Assembly: GCA_030248215.1 (NCBI GenBank)
Contig: JASANG010002386.1
Location: 62,001-126,000, forward strand
DNA: 64,000 nt
Origin: Enoplolaimus lenunculus
Lineage: Eukaryota > Nematoda > Enoplea > Enoplida > Thoracostomopsidae
Direction: 5' to 3'
Shown here: positions 1-13,000 of the stretch, piece after piece
Layout of the letters: each line of letters opens with the position of its first letter
How positions within the stretch are numbered: the first letter of the stretch is position 1
Notes under the pieces: model-generated
Databases searched by the model: none
What the model saw: only the letters and a program-made list of their open reading frames with translations
What the model was told of the DNA's origin: nothing
Translations under genes and position numbers: made by a program

Positions 1-1497
1 AGACCTGGTGTCGATTGTTGTTTTAGTGCAAATACCAACTCGAGAAGCGTTGATACTGAAGCCGTTTCACACACTGAACAGTTGAGGGATCGGATTAGAC
101 CGCTGTCTTAAATGTGAATATATTAGTCTGCAAGGGGGGTGGGGTGGGTTACACCGGGGTTGTATGTACCTTCCGCGAAAGGAACTGAGGAAAGTTTAAG
201 ATCATGTTAAGTATTGGTAATAAAAATACTAGTCGTCCAACTTTATAAAAAATCTGTATGCAAATTTTCTAATTATGAACAATCCTATTTATATGCTATG
301 AAACTATTGTAAACAAAGTAGGCTGGAAACTTGCCCAAAATACGTACGTATGTGGTGTGTGTCAGCTTTAATTATATAGATAATAAAATAATACGAAAAA
401 TCGCACAATGCTGTGTGCAATAGAGCACAGGCGTTTTGGACGAAATCACGGCATCGTCACTGTGTATCTGGGAACTTGCGACTGCAAGGTGCCAATTTTG
501 AGTTAGTTCGAGTTAGTAAGAGTTATGCTAACTTATGTATAGAGGAACATTTTCGGTACAGGTATGCTATAATGCCCAACTGATGCCGGTTTTGCGCGAA
601 AACAAACCTTGTGCAGCTTATATTTCACAAATAAATCTTGACTGTGAAAATGAGCGATGATTCGCGCAACAGATACACGTGCAAGTTTTTTTTGCAGCTG
701 CAAGTTTTACTAAAATGGAATGGTTTCCGGCCGAAACTTACGCCTTTGAATCAGGGTGGCAACAAAGGTTCGGATTCGGTCAAATCGTGGATACCGACCC
801 ACCCTGCTTTGAATCGGTGCTTATTAGTCGAACGACAACTTACAAATGTCAATGTACGATGGCGTTGTTCGTCGTCCAGTTGTTGTTAATTCAAACAGTA
901 TTGATTTGTGAAGTTTATCGATTTCACTAATTGCACGCTGTGTTAGTAGATTGCTGCCGTCGCTCGCTGTTGCTATGATCTAAAAAAATATATTATAAAA
1001 TACCGGAACCGGAAACTTAAACAATGCCAGAGCTGGAACTGGAAAACAAAAATAGTTGTTACCGAAAAGTTTCGTTTTAACGCTATTTAAGTACGGGCGA
1101 TTTTTGGCTAAATTTAAATCGAAAATGTAAAATAATGCATGTCTTGGAACCGCTACCTTAACCTTAAACGGAGGAATTTGAATTGTGTCGGATATCAGGG
1201 AGGAATTCGAATGCTATCGGATATCAAGTTTAGTATCCGGCAACAAAACAACCGACATTTATATTCGACACTGTGATGTCCGGTGTAAACCAAACCGGAT
1301 ACTGGAGATTTTCGATTGTGGACATGCGTATTTTGAATCTGTTTGTTAAAACTGGATATTGTATACAGTTTGCTTGCGATTGCATTTTAATTTGCAAGTC
1401 AAGAAACTTTCCACACGAGATTAAACTAGCAATCTAATGCTAAGCTGCGGGAATGAAACAGTTCAAACAGTGCACGATATTTAGATGCTATATCCGG
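1..1497. other. No gene recognised
   Basis: AT-rich DNA with CCGGAA-type repeat remnants (about 1000-1300). A 3' exon or UTR of the minus-strand Cys-rich gene could be here but I could not identify one. Confidence 0.4.
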
Positions 1498-4400
1498 TCA
1501 ACATCCGGTTACTGTAAAAAATTGACTATCCGGGTTCGATGAATTACTATTCGATAGAAAAACCGCTGCGACCAAATGTACAACAGCCAATCGTGCGCGT
1601 ACTTGGCACCAGCTGTAGTTGCCAGCGATTAATTCGTTATCGAGTATTCCTGTAAACAGCCGTTGGAGTCCGTTGTTTGGCTGTTTGTCGTTTGGATGAA
1701 TTTGGTTGGTTGTTGTTGTTGTTGTTGTTTTGTTGATTTTTGGCGATGTTAATGCGTGACTGCTTAAGAATGATGGTGATATTCGGGTGCAGTTATAAGC
1801 ATCGCTGAGCGTTGTGAGCTTGTCACGTGAGTATACAATGAGCGCACGTGCGTTCACGCTTGATCGACCGCATAAATTTATGAATGGACGTTGAGCACAA
1901 GATTCAAATTGTGACAACGCCACGATGACGTCACACAGCATTCGGTCTTCGCCTGAAATCGTCACCGTGGTCGCTATTTTAAAAGTGATCGGTTTTCAAA
2001 CTCACAAACTTCTATCGTTCATCATCTTAAACTTATAACACAGAAGTCGAGCAAATCAAATGTGAAAATGTAGCGAGTTGCGAATCTCACCGGATTCACT
2101 GATTCGAAAGTTACTACAGCTGTCTTCTAACGGGTGGTAGGAGCTGCACTCAGTTGACGATACGGACACAGGCTGTCGAGTACGAAACGAAACAGAGTTT
2201 GGAACGGGAATTGGAACTGGTTTTGAATCGGGATTACTAACCGGGAACGGAATTACATTTACATTGGGATGTTGACGGAATGTTTTTCAGTCGGATAACT
2301 GCTACACACGACAGCTACGGAGCACCGGAACTTTTTTGATTGGAAACTTTGTTTGTTAGGTAAATGCGTTGTTTTGTTGTAGAATGTAAACACGTTGGCT
2401 AATTCTATTTTTACAAGCTAATAATTTTGTCGTGTTTTGGTGACGAATAATTCCAATTTGTGGGTACGCCACTGTGACATAAATCAGGGTTTGGCCCGAG
2501 TCACAGGTGCGGAAACAAATGACTAGTAAATTGTTTATTTGTGGGAAAAATCCGACAGTAGAGTTGATTAAGAATATTTATACCTTATGCTTCGGTATTT
2601 AGTTGGCTACGGGTGTATATATAAGCTTGGTATGGTATGTGTTCATTGGTGGCAATGTTGCTAAACTTTTCGATGCCGAAAAGCTAAATAAAAGCAACTT
2701 ATAATATATTTATTATTTTGTTTTTAATTTTCAAAAGCAGCATGTCTCAGGGTTCAACCGGATACCAAAAAATGCCGGAGCCGGATGATTTTCATCAATA
2801 TCCGGTTCGTGCAGTTCCCGAAGCCGGAACTGTATATATATTTAGTGTATATACATACATGGTTCTGAAATTTACTAATTGAACCGACAAAACTATATTA
2901 TTAACATTAGTAATTATCAGGGTAAATGTATAAATTCTTGACTGTTGCATACCCGATTGATTGCATAAACCTGCAAAATCCAATTTAATAACACATGAGT
3001 CGCAGGGTGCAAAGCGGAACTGGATTATACCGGAATCGGATTCGGGACTACAAATTTTGTGACTATACGGATAATTGGTATTAACAAGCATAACATTGAT
3101 TTATGGTGTCTGTTGGCCGGCAACAGTTCTCAAAAACGTCGCATTAACAAATTGGCAATCATTTTTGGCTCTGTAAAACTAAACTACAATCAATTATTGA
3201 TAAGTTAACTACTCATTGAAAACAATTTAATAGACAAATAATGCAGATTTTTTTATGCAACATATCACACCAAGTAGGCCTAAACTTAAAATGTGGAAAT
3301 TCCGATTCCGCGATATTCGTTGAACGTAAATTATGCAATTCAGTGGTTTTTCGACCGTTTGCAGAATTAATATCCGGCGGACTGTAATACCGGAGCTGTG
3401 GAGCCAAATATCGATTTTGGTTTTCCGGAGCCGAGCCGGATATCCAGTTGAATCCTGATGGCTTATTTTTGTCTAAATGTACGGCAAATGCTGTACCTTG
3501 TGTCAGCCGAGTTAACAGCTTCTGTGCGTCCATTAAATCCGCTGGCAGGACTTTGGTACAATGATCAAAATCCACAGTTTCCATTATGCTACGAATGCAA
3601 ACTTGATTTGCGCTGAGCAGTTGCTGAAGCCGCTTGTCACACGTCAGATCCGCCATTATCATTAGAAGTCCGTCTAGTGGAGCGTTCGCTTGACAGTCCT
3701 GTTTATGATAATAAAGCGCTATTCGTCAGTGCCGGAGCGGACAGCGGGCGGGGGTGGGGGTTCCACGCAAACTCCAAGGTGTGAGGGATCCCAAACTCGC
3801 GAGCAAAGCGAGCAAGAAGCCAGACGCATTTAAAAAAAACTGAGTCGGTGGTTTTTGGTTCAACCGGTTGGGCTGGGGTCCCCTTTAGGGGCGGGGTCAC
3901 CAAATGGGGGAACGGGTGTGGCTGCTTCGGCCGTGCTATTCATACGTGCGAGAATTGATATAGCATGTTGTGAGACACGAGTATGTAACAAGGCGGGATT
4001 TACATGGTACGAAATGTACCAGCGCGCGTTGTGTTTTCGCCGTATTTCTCCGCTAACTGGGGGGGGGGGGGGCTTAGTTTTTAATAATATAAGCGGAACA
4101 TTTTTGCTATCTTTGGAATTTCTCTTTTTACAAATTAACCCCCCCTTGTAAATCAGAGGGCGTCCAACAGAAACGCAACGCGCGCAGAGTCGATTGTTTT
4201 GTGCACAGAATGTACCCAGTTGCATACTCTTGTCTAAACGCGTGCATGATTCATTGCAACGCGAACGCGCAGCGGTCATTTTGTAGTGTTGCAAGTTTTT
4301 TCTGAAAATGTTTTCAGTCAAAACTTACACCTACAGGCCGCGTGAACGTGTGATTTAAGGTTGCACTATACTTCGCCGCACTGCCGGTGGTCGGCAAGAT

Positions 4401-5722
4401 AAAATGTTTTTATAAATTGCCGCACGCCGCCAAATACCTATATTTTTGTTTAGCAACAGATCGGGGTGCAACCGGAATTACAATTTACCGGAACCGGAAC
4501 CGGAATTTGAAAAATACATTTCACCAAAAATTTCATTTTAATCTTATTTTTTGCTCTATTATTTGTGAAATAACCTTAGTCGAACGTAGGTATTTATTAT
4601 ATTTGTTGTATTTTAGATTTTCATCATCGACTGAAGTGAAATCCACCATCAATGGCTTATATTCGGAGTACAAGTGGCTTTCAAAAGAGATTCCTAAAAA
4701 TTAGCAAAGTTAAGAAAACGGCCAAATTATAATACCGGAATTTTTAAATCCGGTAAAAATTTACCGGAACCGGAAGGTGGAAAAATGCCGGAACCGGAAT
4801 TCCGGTTGCACCCTGCAACAGATAGCGGCGTACGGCGCAGTAAAGTATAGCGCAACCCCGTTGGGCTTATAATGCAGTAGGTATTTGTTGCAATTTCGAA
4901 GTGGACTACGTATGTATAGGCGGCTCGTTTGAAATCCATTAGTGTTTCATGTTATGGGTTTGTGAACCCAAGTTCTCGGATTTCATTTGGAGTCGTTGAC
5001 GATTCGTCGTTCAATTTTTGGGTTTCACCCAAGCACTTTACTTGTTCACTTGGCCGAACGAACGGCCAGTGACGGAATCGAGAAATTGCTGACAGCCGGC
5101 TACGCGATGCATTATCATAGTGAAAAAAGCTAGCGAACGGAAACGCAATATTAGGACTAAATCTTACTGCAAAGTTTTGGTTTTGTGGACCCGGTTGACG
5201 ACAGGTTACGGATGATGGCGTCCAACGGGTGAGCGCCGGTCCTGGGTGAGGGCAGGTCTCGGTTGAGGGCAGGTCCGGTTGAGGGCAAATCTCGCGGCTG
5301 AGGGCGGGTACTGGTTCAGAACAGGTTCCGGTTGAGTGCAGGTCCCGATTGAAGGTCAGTTCCCGTTGAGTGCAGGTCCCGATTGAGGGTCAGTTTCCGT
5401 TGAGGAGCGCTCTGTGTTGAAGGCAGGTTCCGGTTGTAGGCATGGAATGAGTGCCTACGTACCCTGGTGAATTCTGTAATAATAGCTGTACCTGTTCGAT
5501 TTCGACACTGGTTGTACATGATCTGTAGTCGTCAAAATATGGACACGCTTGTGAAGCAAAAGTTGACACGTCTTGAAATGAACGAATGGGATAACTGTCC
5601 AATTCAGTCAGATTTGCAATTGGTGTCATACAATGAAACGTTTGATACAGATCACACCACCGATTGCCGTCTTCTGCAATGTCGGATCGTTCAGGGCCAG
5701 CTTTAGATAGCGACGATGAAAC
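1498..5722 (-). CDS. 12-Cys module 4 and C-terminal tail (exons 5722-5492, 3698-3497, 1952-1498)
   Basis: Exon 5722 follows a good polypyrimidine acceptor and combines WCDLYQTFHC with ACPYFDDYRSC. Exon 3698 carries DCQANAPLDG, LTCDKRLQQLL, QVCIRS and DHC, and parallels exon 11086. Exon 1952 begins G|GC and carries RMLCDVIVALSQFESC, FINLCG and YNC, then a short poly-Thr run and an Asn/Gln-rich tail. The terminal residues have a short hydrophobic stretch (LAVVHLVAAVFL) followed by polar residues. That is not a convincing GPI signal, so a further 3' exon is possible. Confidence 0.68.
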
Positions 5723-7182
5723 CTGGAGAACAGCAATGACAAAGGCTGGGTTGCAGAGATACGACTGAAGTTTCGATTTTGACTCTTTGACTCAAGTTGA
5801 CATTTTGCAGGTCGCTTGTTCTATTGTAGGTTGAAATTTAATACAGATGTGCTCTCAGTGTAAGCATTTCTGCGTGCTATATTAATCGACGTTGCTGGAA
5901 TAATAGTATTGCTGAGCGTTTAGCCGGGTGCAACCAGAGGTGAAAAATACCGGAGCCGGAGGTCAACGAAACTTGCCGGAACCGGAGTTGAGGCGAGATT
6001 ATGTAGTAAAAATGATGGTTAATTAGTTTTAATTTTAGTCAATATCTGCACAAAATGTTAAGTTGTTGGGTTTCACGCTAATTTTGTGCCAAATTTCGGC
6101 CATTTCTTTCATGAAAATTGTGACAAAAGTCAATCGAAACGCGCTAAACGCATAAATTTAGGAAAATTATGCAAAATTTTACTACTGAAATTGCCGCCGG
6201 CTGTGAAATGAGCATTCGCAGAAATGTTCGACCTTGACATTAAAGTCGATATTATGATTTAAGTCAAAAATCGACCAATCATAAATCGACTTAAGCTATT
6301 GTATCTGTAACCCAGCCAATGTGGAATAGTTGCCGCTGAGTTAAATGCTAGTTTTTCCAGCATTTTCGCTGTGAATATTTTCTATTTTATCTGAGATCTT
6401 ATTTCAAATTACGATTATGGACTGCGGTGATGGGTGACGTTTAATGACATCACCACTCGACTGTAGAGGAGCTTGTCGCTCGAGTCGTAAGGAGCGCTCG
6501 CGTATGGTGAACTGGTGCTACATCGAGTTTAGTGTGCTCATTTTGTGTTTTAGTTGTTCATAGTATATACTCTATGCGATAAAGAGTTAAATTAGTAGCA
6601 AATCAAAATACAGATTGCAATGAAATTAGCGCTATTTTCTGGTGTGTTCATCATGAGCTTTTTGCTTATTGGCTGGGTTTCTAAAATCTTACTTAAGTAT
6701 TTACTTGAGCTATGGTTAAGGTGTTACTTAATTCGCTGACTTAACTTTTCGAAAAAACAGGCAAACGCCAAATGTGAGCCACTGTCATAATAAAAAATGT
6801 ATAGTTTTGATTTATATTAAGAACGCACGACGAGTCTGCAATTTCAATTGGACCAAGGTTTGTATACGTGAACGGTCGATTTGTAATCTGTCAAATTTAG
6901 TCTGCGGCTTAAGTATTTACTTAACTTAAGTACGATTTTAAAAACGACAAAATGGCTAAGTAATTAGTTTGCACGTACTTAAGTACCAAGTGATACTTAA
7001 GTAGGGTTTCACAAACCCAGGCATTATCTCGATTGTTGTTGTGTTTTTGGGCGAAAGTTTGATTTTTAACTCCACCCTACTCAAACTGACTACCTCCAGT
7101 GATTTGTTTAACATTCGTTCGAAAAATTTATTGGACCCTTGAATATTCGCGTTGGTTTCAATTTTGGATGCATGGTCAAGGG

Positions 7183-7268
<86 letters not shown>

Positions 7269-9887
7269 GCTGTTGTGGTTGTTGTTGTTGTTGTTGTTGT
7301 TGTTTTTGTTGTCTGCGCTGTTGGTGTTGTTTTGTGCTCGATGTGAATCGAGTTGAACTGCGATTGCGGTGCCTTCAATGACGATTTTGAAATTTTCTCA
7401 ACTGATGAACTGAGTTCATTTGCGCTGATTGTCGTAATGTCTTCGAGCGATTGTTGCGCGTGAGACCGAGGCCGACAACGATACGCGCCCACAAATCGAG
7501 CGATCAGGCCGTGAAAATAGTCGACCACCCGCAGCGCTGACGAAGGCTGGCAAACGGCCGACACAAACGCACGGCTGCACGCTTCGTAGTGTGACAAAAA
7601 CGCGGCAACTTGACAAATTTCAGGGTCGGATGTTTGCGATATTTTCTCGATGAACGAACGCGGCGACAGAACTTCGAGGTCGATTGAACCCTGGAACAAA
7701 AATGAAGACGACAATTAAAATTGGTGACCAGCTGGAGTGAAGCGTTCAGTTCAACTTCGAGATAGTACCATGTATGCGTGTATCTGGTAACTGTTTGAGA
7801 GCGAGTGGTGATCAACTGTGACGCCAAAAAAAAAGGTTAATTGTGTTCATACTCGCCGCATGCTCGAAAGAGGTACCTGGTGTACGCATGATATTGTGGA
7901 AGTTGAATTAATATACATACGAACTGTGGAAGTTGAATTAATATACATACGAACTGTGGAAGTTGAATTAACATACATACGAACTGTGGAAGTTGAATTA
8001 ATATACAGACGAACTGTGGAAGTTGAATTAATATACATATGAACTTGGTTGCAGCCGGAATTCCGGTTGCATCCTGGTGTGAACATTATTTCACACCAAG
8101 TGGCGTTCCAAATATATGACGGGCAGCACTATTTCATACCTTGTAGTCTTTGAGACAGTCTCTGAATTCGGGTTTTGACACCACCGTTGTTATGCATTGT
8201 CCGTGTTGATAGAGTAAAGTTTCCAGTTTGCGATCGCATGCAATTCCGTTCAGCAATTCTAGGAATTTAGCTGCTGATACTGCCGTTTCACAATGCGTTG
8301 TGCCCCCTGCTTTCTGAAACATTGACCAATAAAATATCGTGAAACATTGACCAATTAAAAATCGTCAAATATTGACCAATTAAATATCGTGAAATATTGA
8401 CCAATTAAATATCGTGAAATATTGACCAATTAAATATCGTGAAACATTGACCAATTAAATATTGTCGTGTAAATAAGGACTTTTTGCTAAGTTTCTGGTT
8501 TAAAAGTTTATTTTGAAACGATCGATGACGTGGGGTGCAACGTGGCTGCGGATGGTCAGAGATCTGTATCGCAAGGCACCGAATCCTCAATTGGACCGAA
8601 TCCGAATCCTTTGCTAATTCGCTGAATACCAATCTGAGCCTTGCATTTTGAAAATTTCTGACATACATATTAATGTTTTTCTCAGAATAGCAACTTAATA
8701 CAATTTGAACGCTGGTTTTCGACCTGCAAAACGAATAACGTTGGTTATTTCAGCAAATCTACGTTTTTTGCAAACACAACTATTTCGCACTCGACCTCAG
8801 TTCTGAAATTTGTGACCTGAAATAACTAAAAATATTGATTGATGTAACAAGTTATTTAAAATGTTTATTGTTTACAAATGCATAAATATATATTGCCGAA
8901 CATTGTTGGATTCGACTTTTGTCACAACCGAATCCTAATCCAAACTGCAAATTTTTGCCATAATCCGAAACCGAACTTTTGTGTTGCCGTCTTAGCGTAA
9001 ACCTGATTCACTTAATTGTTGGTTGAAGTTGGTCTGGTTTCACGAAGCTTAAATATTTCGCATTTGGTCTGTGTGAAAGTACCAAAGTAACGTAGGTTAT
9101 TACTGCTAAAACAATTACTTTAAAGAATTTTACGAAACTTTGAAAGAAACGCAATGCAATTGGTCCAGTAAGGATTGATACGAAAAACGCTAATTGGCCA
9201 GAAGCGTATCGAGACGAGATTATAGGCGGTCCGTCCAATCAAAATTATTTTGCCGAGATAATGTTTTAGGCGCATTTCTATTCATTGGATGCTGGCCAGG
9301 ATGCAAAACGGAACTGTATTATACCGCTTGGCGATGGTTTCTGGTTCTATAAAGCTAAACAACAATCAATTATTGATAAGTTAACTCTCATCGAAATCAA
9401 TTCTATAGATAAATGATACAACATTTTTTATGCAACGTATGACAACGAGTAGGTAGGATTAAAATTAAAATTTTAGAATTCCGAATCCGATTGATTGCAG
9501 AATCAGAATCGGAATCCGAATTCGGTTTGACTGGGTAGACGGTGGTCTTACATTGATGCATGAAATCGCTGTTTTGAACACTGGACACGCGCGGCGTCGA
9601 AATTCGACCGTATCGGAAACACTTGAAATTCGTAGCTCGGCGAGCTTTGTAACATCGGTGAGCGACGCCCCACAGCCGTACAGTTGGTCTGCGCGACAGG
9701 TTTCAGTTGAATTTGAACTCAACGAAGAGATTCCAGTGTTCGATTTGTGCTCAGATTCAACTTGAGTCACAGTTGCTGACTGTTTTGACGCCAATTGGGT
9801 TGAGTTTGGCACAGTGCCAGCGGGACTTGTGGGTGTCAGTGAGTGTTGTGTTTTATTTAATGTATTTGATGTATGTTGGAGTTGTTT

Positions 9888-9944
<57 letters not shown>

Positions 9945-10004
9945 TTGTTGTTGTTTTTGTTGTTGTTTTTGTTGTTGTTTTTGTTGTTGTTTTTGTTGTT
10001 GTTT

Positions 10005-10036
<32 letters not shown>

Positions 10037-13000
10037 GATGATGATGATGCTGCTGTCCGTCACCGTCGTCAGTGAGTAGTGTCATTGCGTGTTGTTGTTG
10101 TTGTATGGCGAGTTGATCTTCAATGCTATTGGAATGTTGTTGTTGTTGTTGGCGAGTACAGCTGTTTTCTGTACGGAACCGTCGAGTTAATTCGTGAGCA
10201 CGGCTTACGAGACTGTGGCCTGCATTGCCACACGCGGCAATGATCGGACCACTTACGCATCGATTGAAATCTTCAAGAGATTGAATTACTTGACAAAGTG
10301 TAGTTGTTTCGCCGTGCGCTATTGAGCCTGAAAATAAATATGATTCGCTAGAATCTACGGCAATTCGTCGAATGGCAACTTGTCGCGGAACAGGTGTCCT
10401 GAAGCATATGAATAAGTGTTATTCACAATCTTAAACGTAATCCTAAGCCTAAGCGTAAGCCTGAACATACTGACGGGTGACGAATTGTCGAGTCGATGAA
10501 ATTTTGAATTACAAGTTGTCGGGCGACGACTTCTAGTAGATCACACGGTCTGTGGGAAATAATTACACACATATATTTGCTCAAAATAACATTACGGATT
10601 AAGGTTAATTTTGTGTCTCCTAAATTGTTGGAAGCCTGAAATGCACAAAAATAATTGCTTATAAACGAATTTTATACAGTAACAGGTATTTTTCACGTTC
10701 CGGTTCCGGTATTTTTCCTGGTTTTCATTTCCGGTATTTTGTATTTCCATTTGCACCCGCGCAGCAAACTGGTAATCAGTCCTGTAGCCATTTGTACATA
10801 ATGCCCTTAAAATTACACTGTAGGCTTAGGGTGGCGCTTCATGTACGATACCGGCATGGCGACGGACGGTAACGGACTGCGCCGGCGGCCCGACGGTCGC
10901 CAAAACTATAGCCGCCACCCGTAGACTTTACCCATCACGTGGCTTGCGTCACCAATTTGTTCCGGGATCACTTTGCACGTTTGCAGTCCAGCGTTGACGC
11001 GTGAAGAACGCAAACACGCTTGATTTGAAAATAGCAATTGATACAGACCAGGATCGCAGTTGAGATCGCCAAGTATCGACATGATCCTGTACAGTTGAAT
11101 GTATAATGTATGGTGTATGCTGGTTGATATAATACGTGTATACATACCTTAAGCGCAAGTTGCATGCAGCTGACTCGGTGGTCAGAGTGGCTCAGTGGTT
11201 GCTGTATCAGACTGTTAAGCGTTTGACTATTTTGAAGATAAGTCTGATCCAGACCCAACCAAGGGTGGGATTGCTTGTTACGGTTCTAGTCCGACTCGTA
11301 TAACTGCTAGAAGTTTGCTTATACGTGTGTGTGTCATTTGAAAGGTTACTGCGCTGTGGTGTTCATAGATTAAAATTGGCAAAAAATTTGGCTGCGAGAA
11401 ATCGGTGGGAAATGATATTTTGGTTCTTGCTGAGAACGCAAAATCGAAATAATTTACTTCGACAAGGGTATGATCCGCAGATCAAAGCTATAAAATAATT
11501 GCAATAGTTCACAACACAACAGGTTACGATTAATAATACTGCTGCTTGCACTTCTGGCTCGGTCCAGTAAGGACTGCAAGTGGTTCGGGCCCATGTTATG
11601 CGGTCCGGTTCGTGGTGCCGGGCCGGACCAACCAATGACCGCCATTGAGCGCTTTTGATGTCTCCGGGGAATATACATTATCGCCGAAGCGTTTGATGGC
11701 CAATCAAAAAAAAGGTATCGTGAACTCAGCATTAATTCTATTTGTTCTTATTGTGAAACAAGCTGCTGATTGGTGGTTGTCTTATAACAGGGGTGGATTT
11801 AAAAACGATATCGGTGGCGACCCCCATTAGAAATTCGTGAATTGATATTTTCAAAAAGTGTCAAATACAGGTGCAACGAACCGCAAAACAGACAGTGTAT
11901 CAGATGTGATAAGGAATCCAACCATTGCCTAAGAAACCAAGAGCTAAAAGCAAGACAGAGTAGTTTGCAAACCCCCTCGCGAGCGAAGCGATCAATAAAC
12001 CAGTGAGTTTCTTGCATTATCTCATGTGTTTAATCCTTCCACTGAACGTTGTTAGGTTTGATGGAGTTTTATGGGGGGTGAGAGCGACACCTCTGTATTT
12101 TTCTAGGGGTGACATATGTTTGCGCGTGTCTATCGGAGAAAAAAAGCGACATGCGTATCCGGTTACGAAATGCGGGTTCGCTGATTCCGGTGTCGGGTAA
12201 ATTAATATCCGGTCGCTGTTGCGTGAGTGTTTGTCTGTGTTGCGTGCGTTCTGACTAACCTATCAAGTGGTCTTGTCGCGTCGCATTTGTGTTTGTTTTC
12301 AACTTGTCGAACACATCGCCAATAGCCATAGAAATACGGACACGTCTTGTGTGCGAGTTGAGCAACTCGAATCAGCTCAGTTTCTTCACGAAATGCTTTT
12401 ATGAATGTATCCATTGTGTCCTGAAATAATCAGAAATATTTGTCGTGCGGTTGTAGGATCGCATCTGATCCAGTGGACACAGGGGGTCAAACCCTTTCTC
12501 GTTGTGACTTTTACTCCTTGCGGTTTTAGGAGTTTTTCGACTGTTACAGGAAACTTTCGTTCAGATAGTTTTACGGAATGTCAAAGTTTCATGTGGCTGA
12601 AGATTAACAAATGTTAACCAGTGCTTTAGAATTTTTTACACTGCGGATATGGTCACGTCAGAAATTTCGGTCCATGTAAAGATCAGGTGCGGAACGTTTT
12701 TCTATGGGACTGGAATAGAGTAAGCTAAAGCTTTCGAGTATATTTTTTGATTAGGCTTAGGTTTAGGTATACGCTCATTCTTACGACTATATATATGCTT
12801 TTGTTTAGGTTTAGGCTTAGGCTTACGAATGTGCTAATACTATTGTTACGGTCCTGTTCTTAGTTATTAAATGTTTTACTTCAACTCATTGGGGAAGGCA
12901 AGATTTTAAACAAAGTGGTTTAAAGTGTTATTTGTTGCTTAGGCTTAGGTATAAGCTCATTCGTAGATTTAGGCGTAAATTTAAGCTTAGGCTTAGGAAT

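Noticed and set aside
7099-7381. Plus-strand poly-Leu, poly-Cys and poly-Val ORFs
   Set aside because: Shadows of the TTG microsatellite; the minus-strand frame fits a spliced gene.
9707-10079. Plus-strand poly-Val/Phe ORFs
   Set aside because: Shadows of the poly-Gln-coding repeat on the minus strand.
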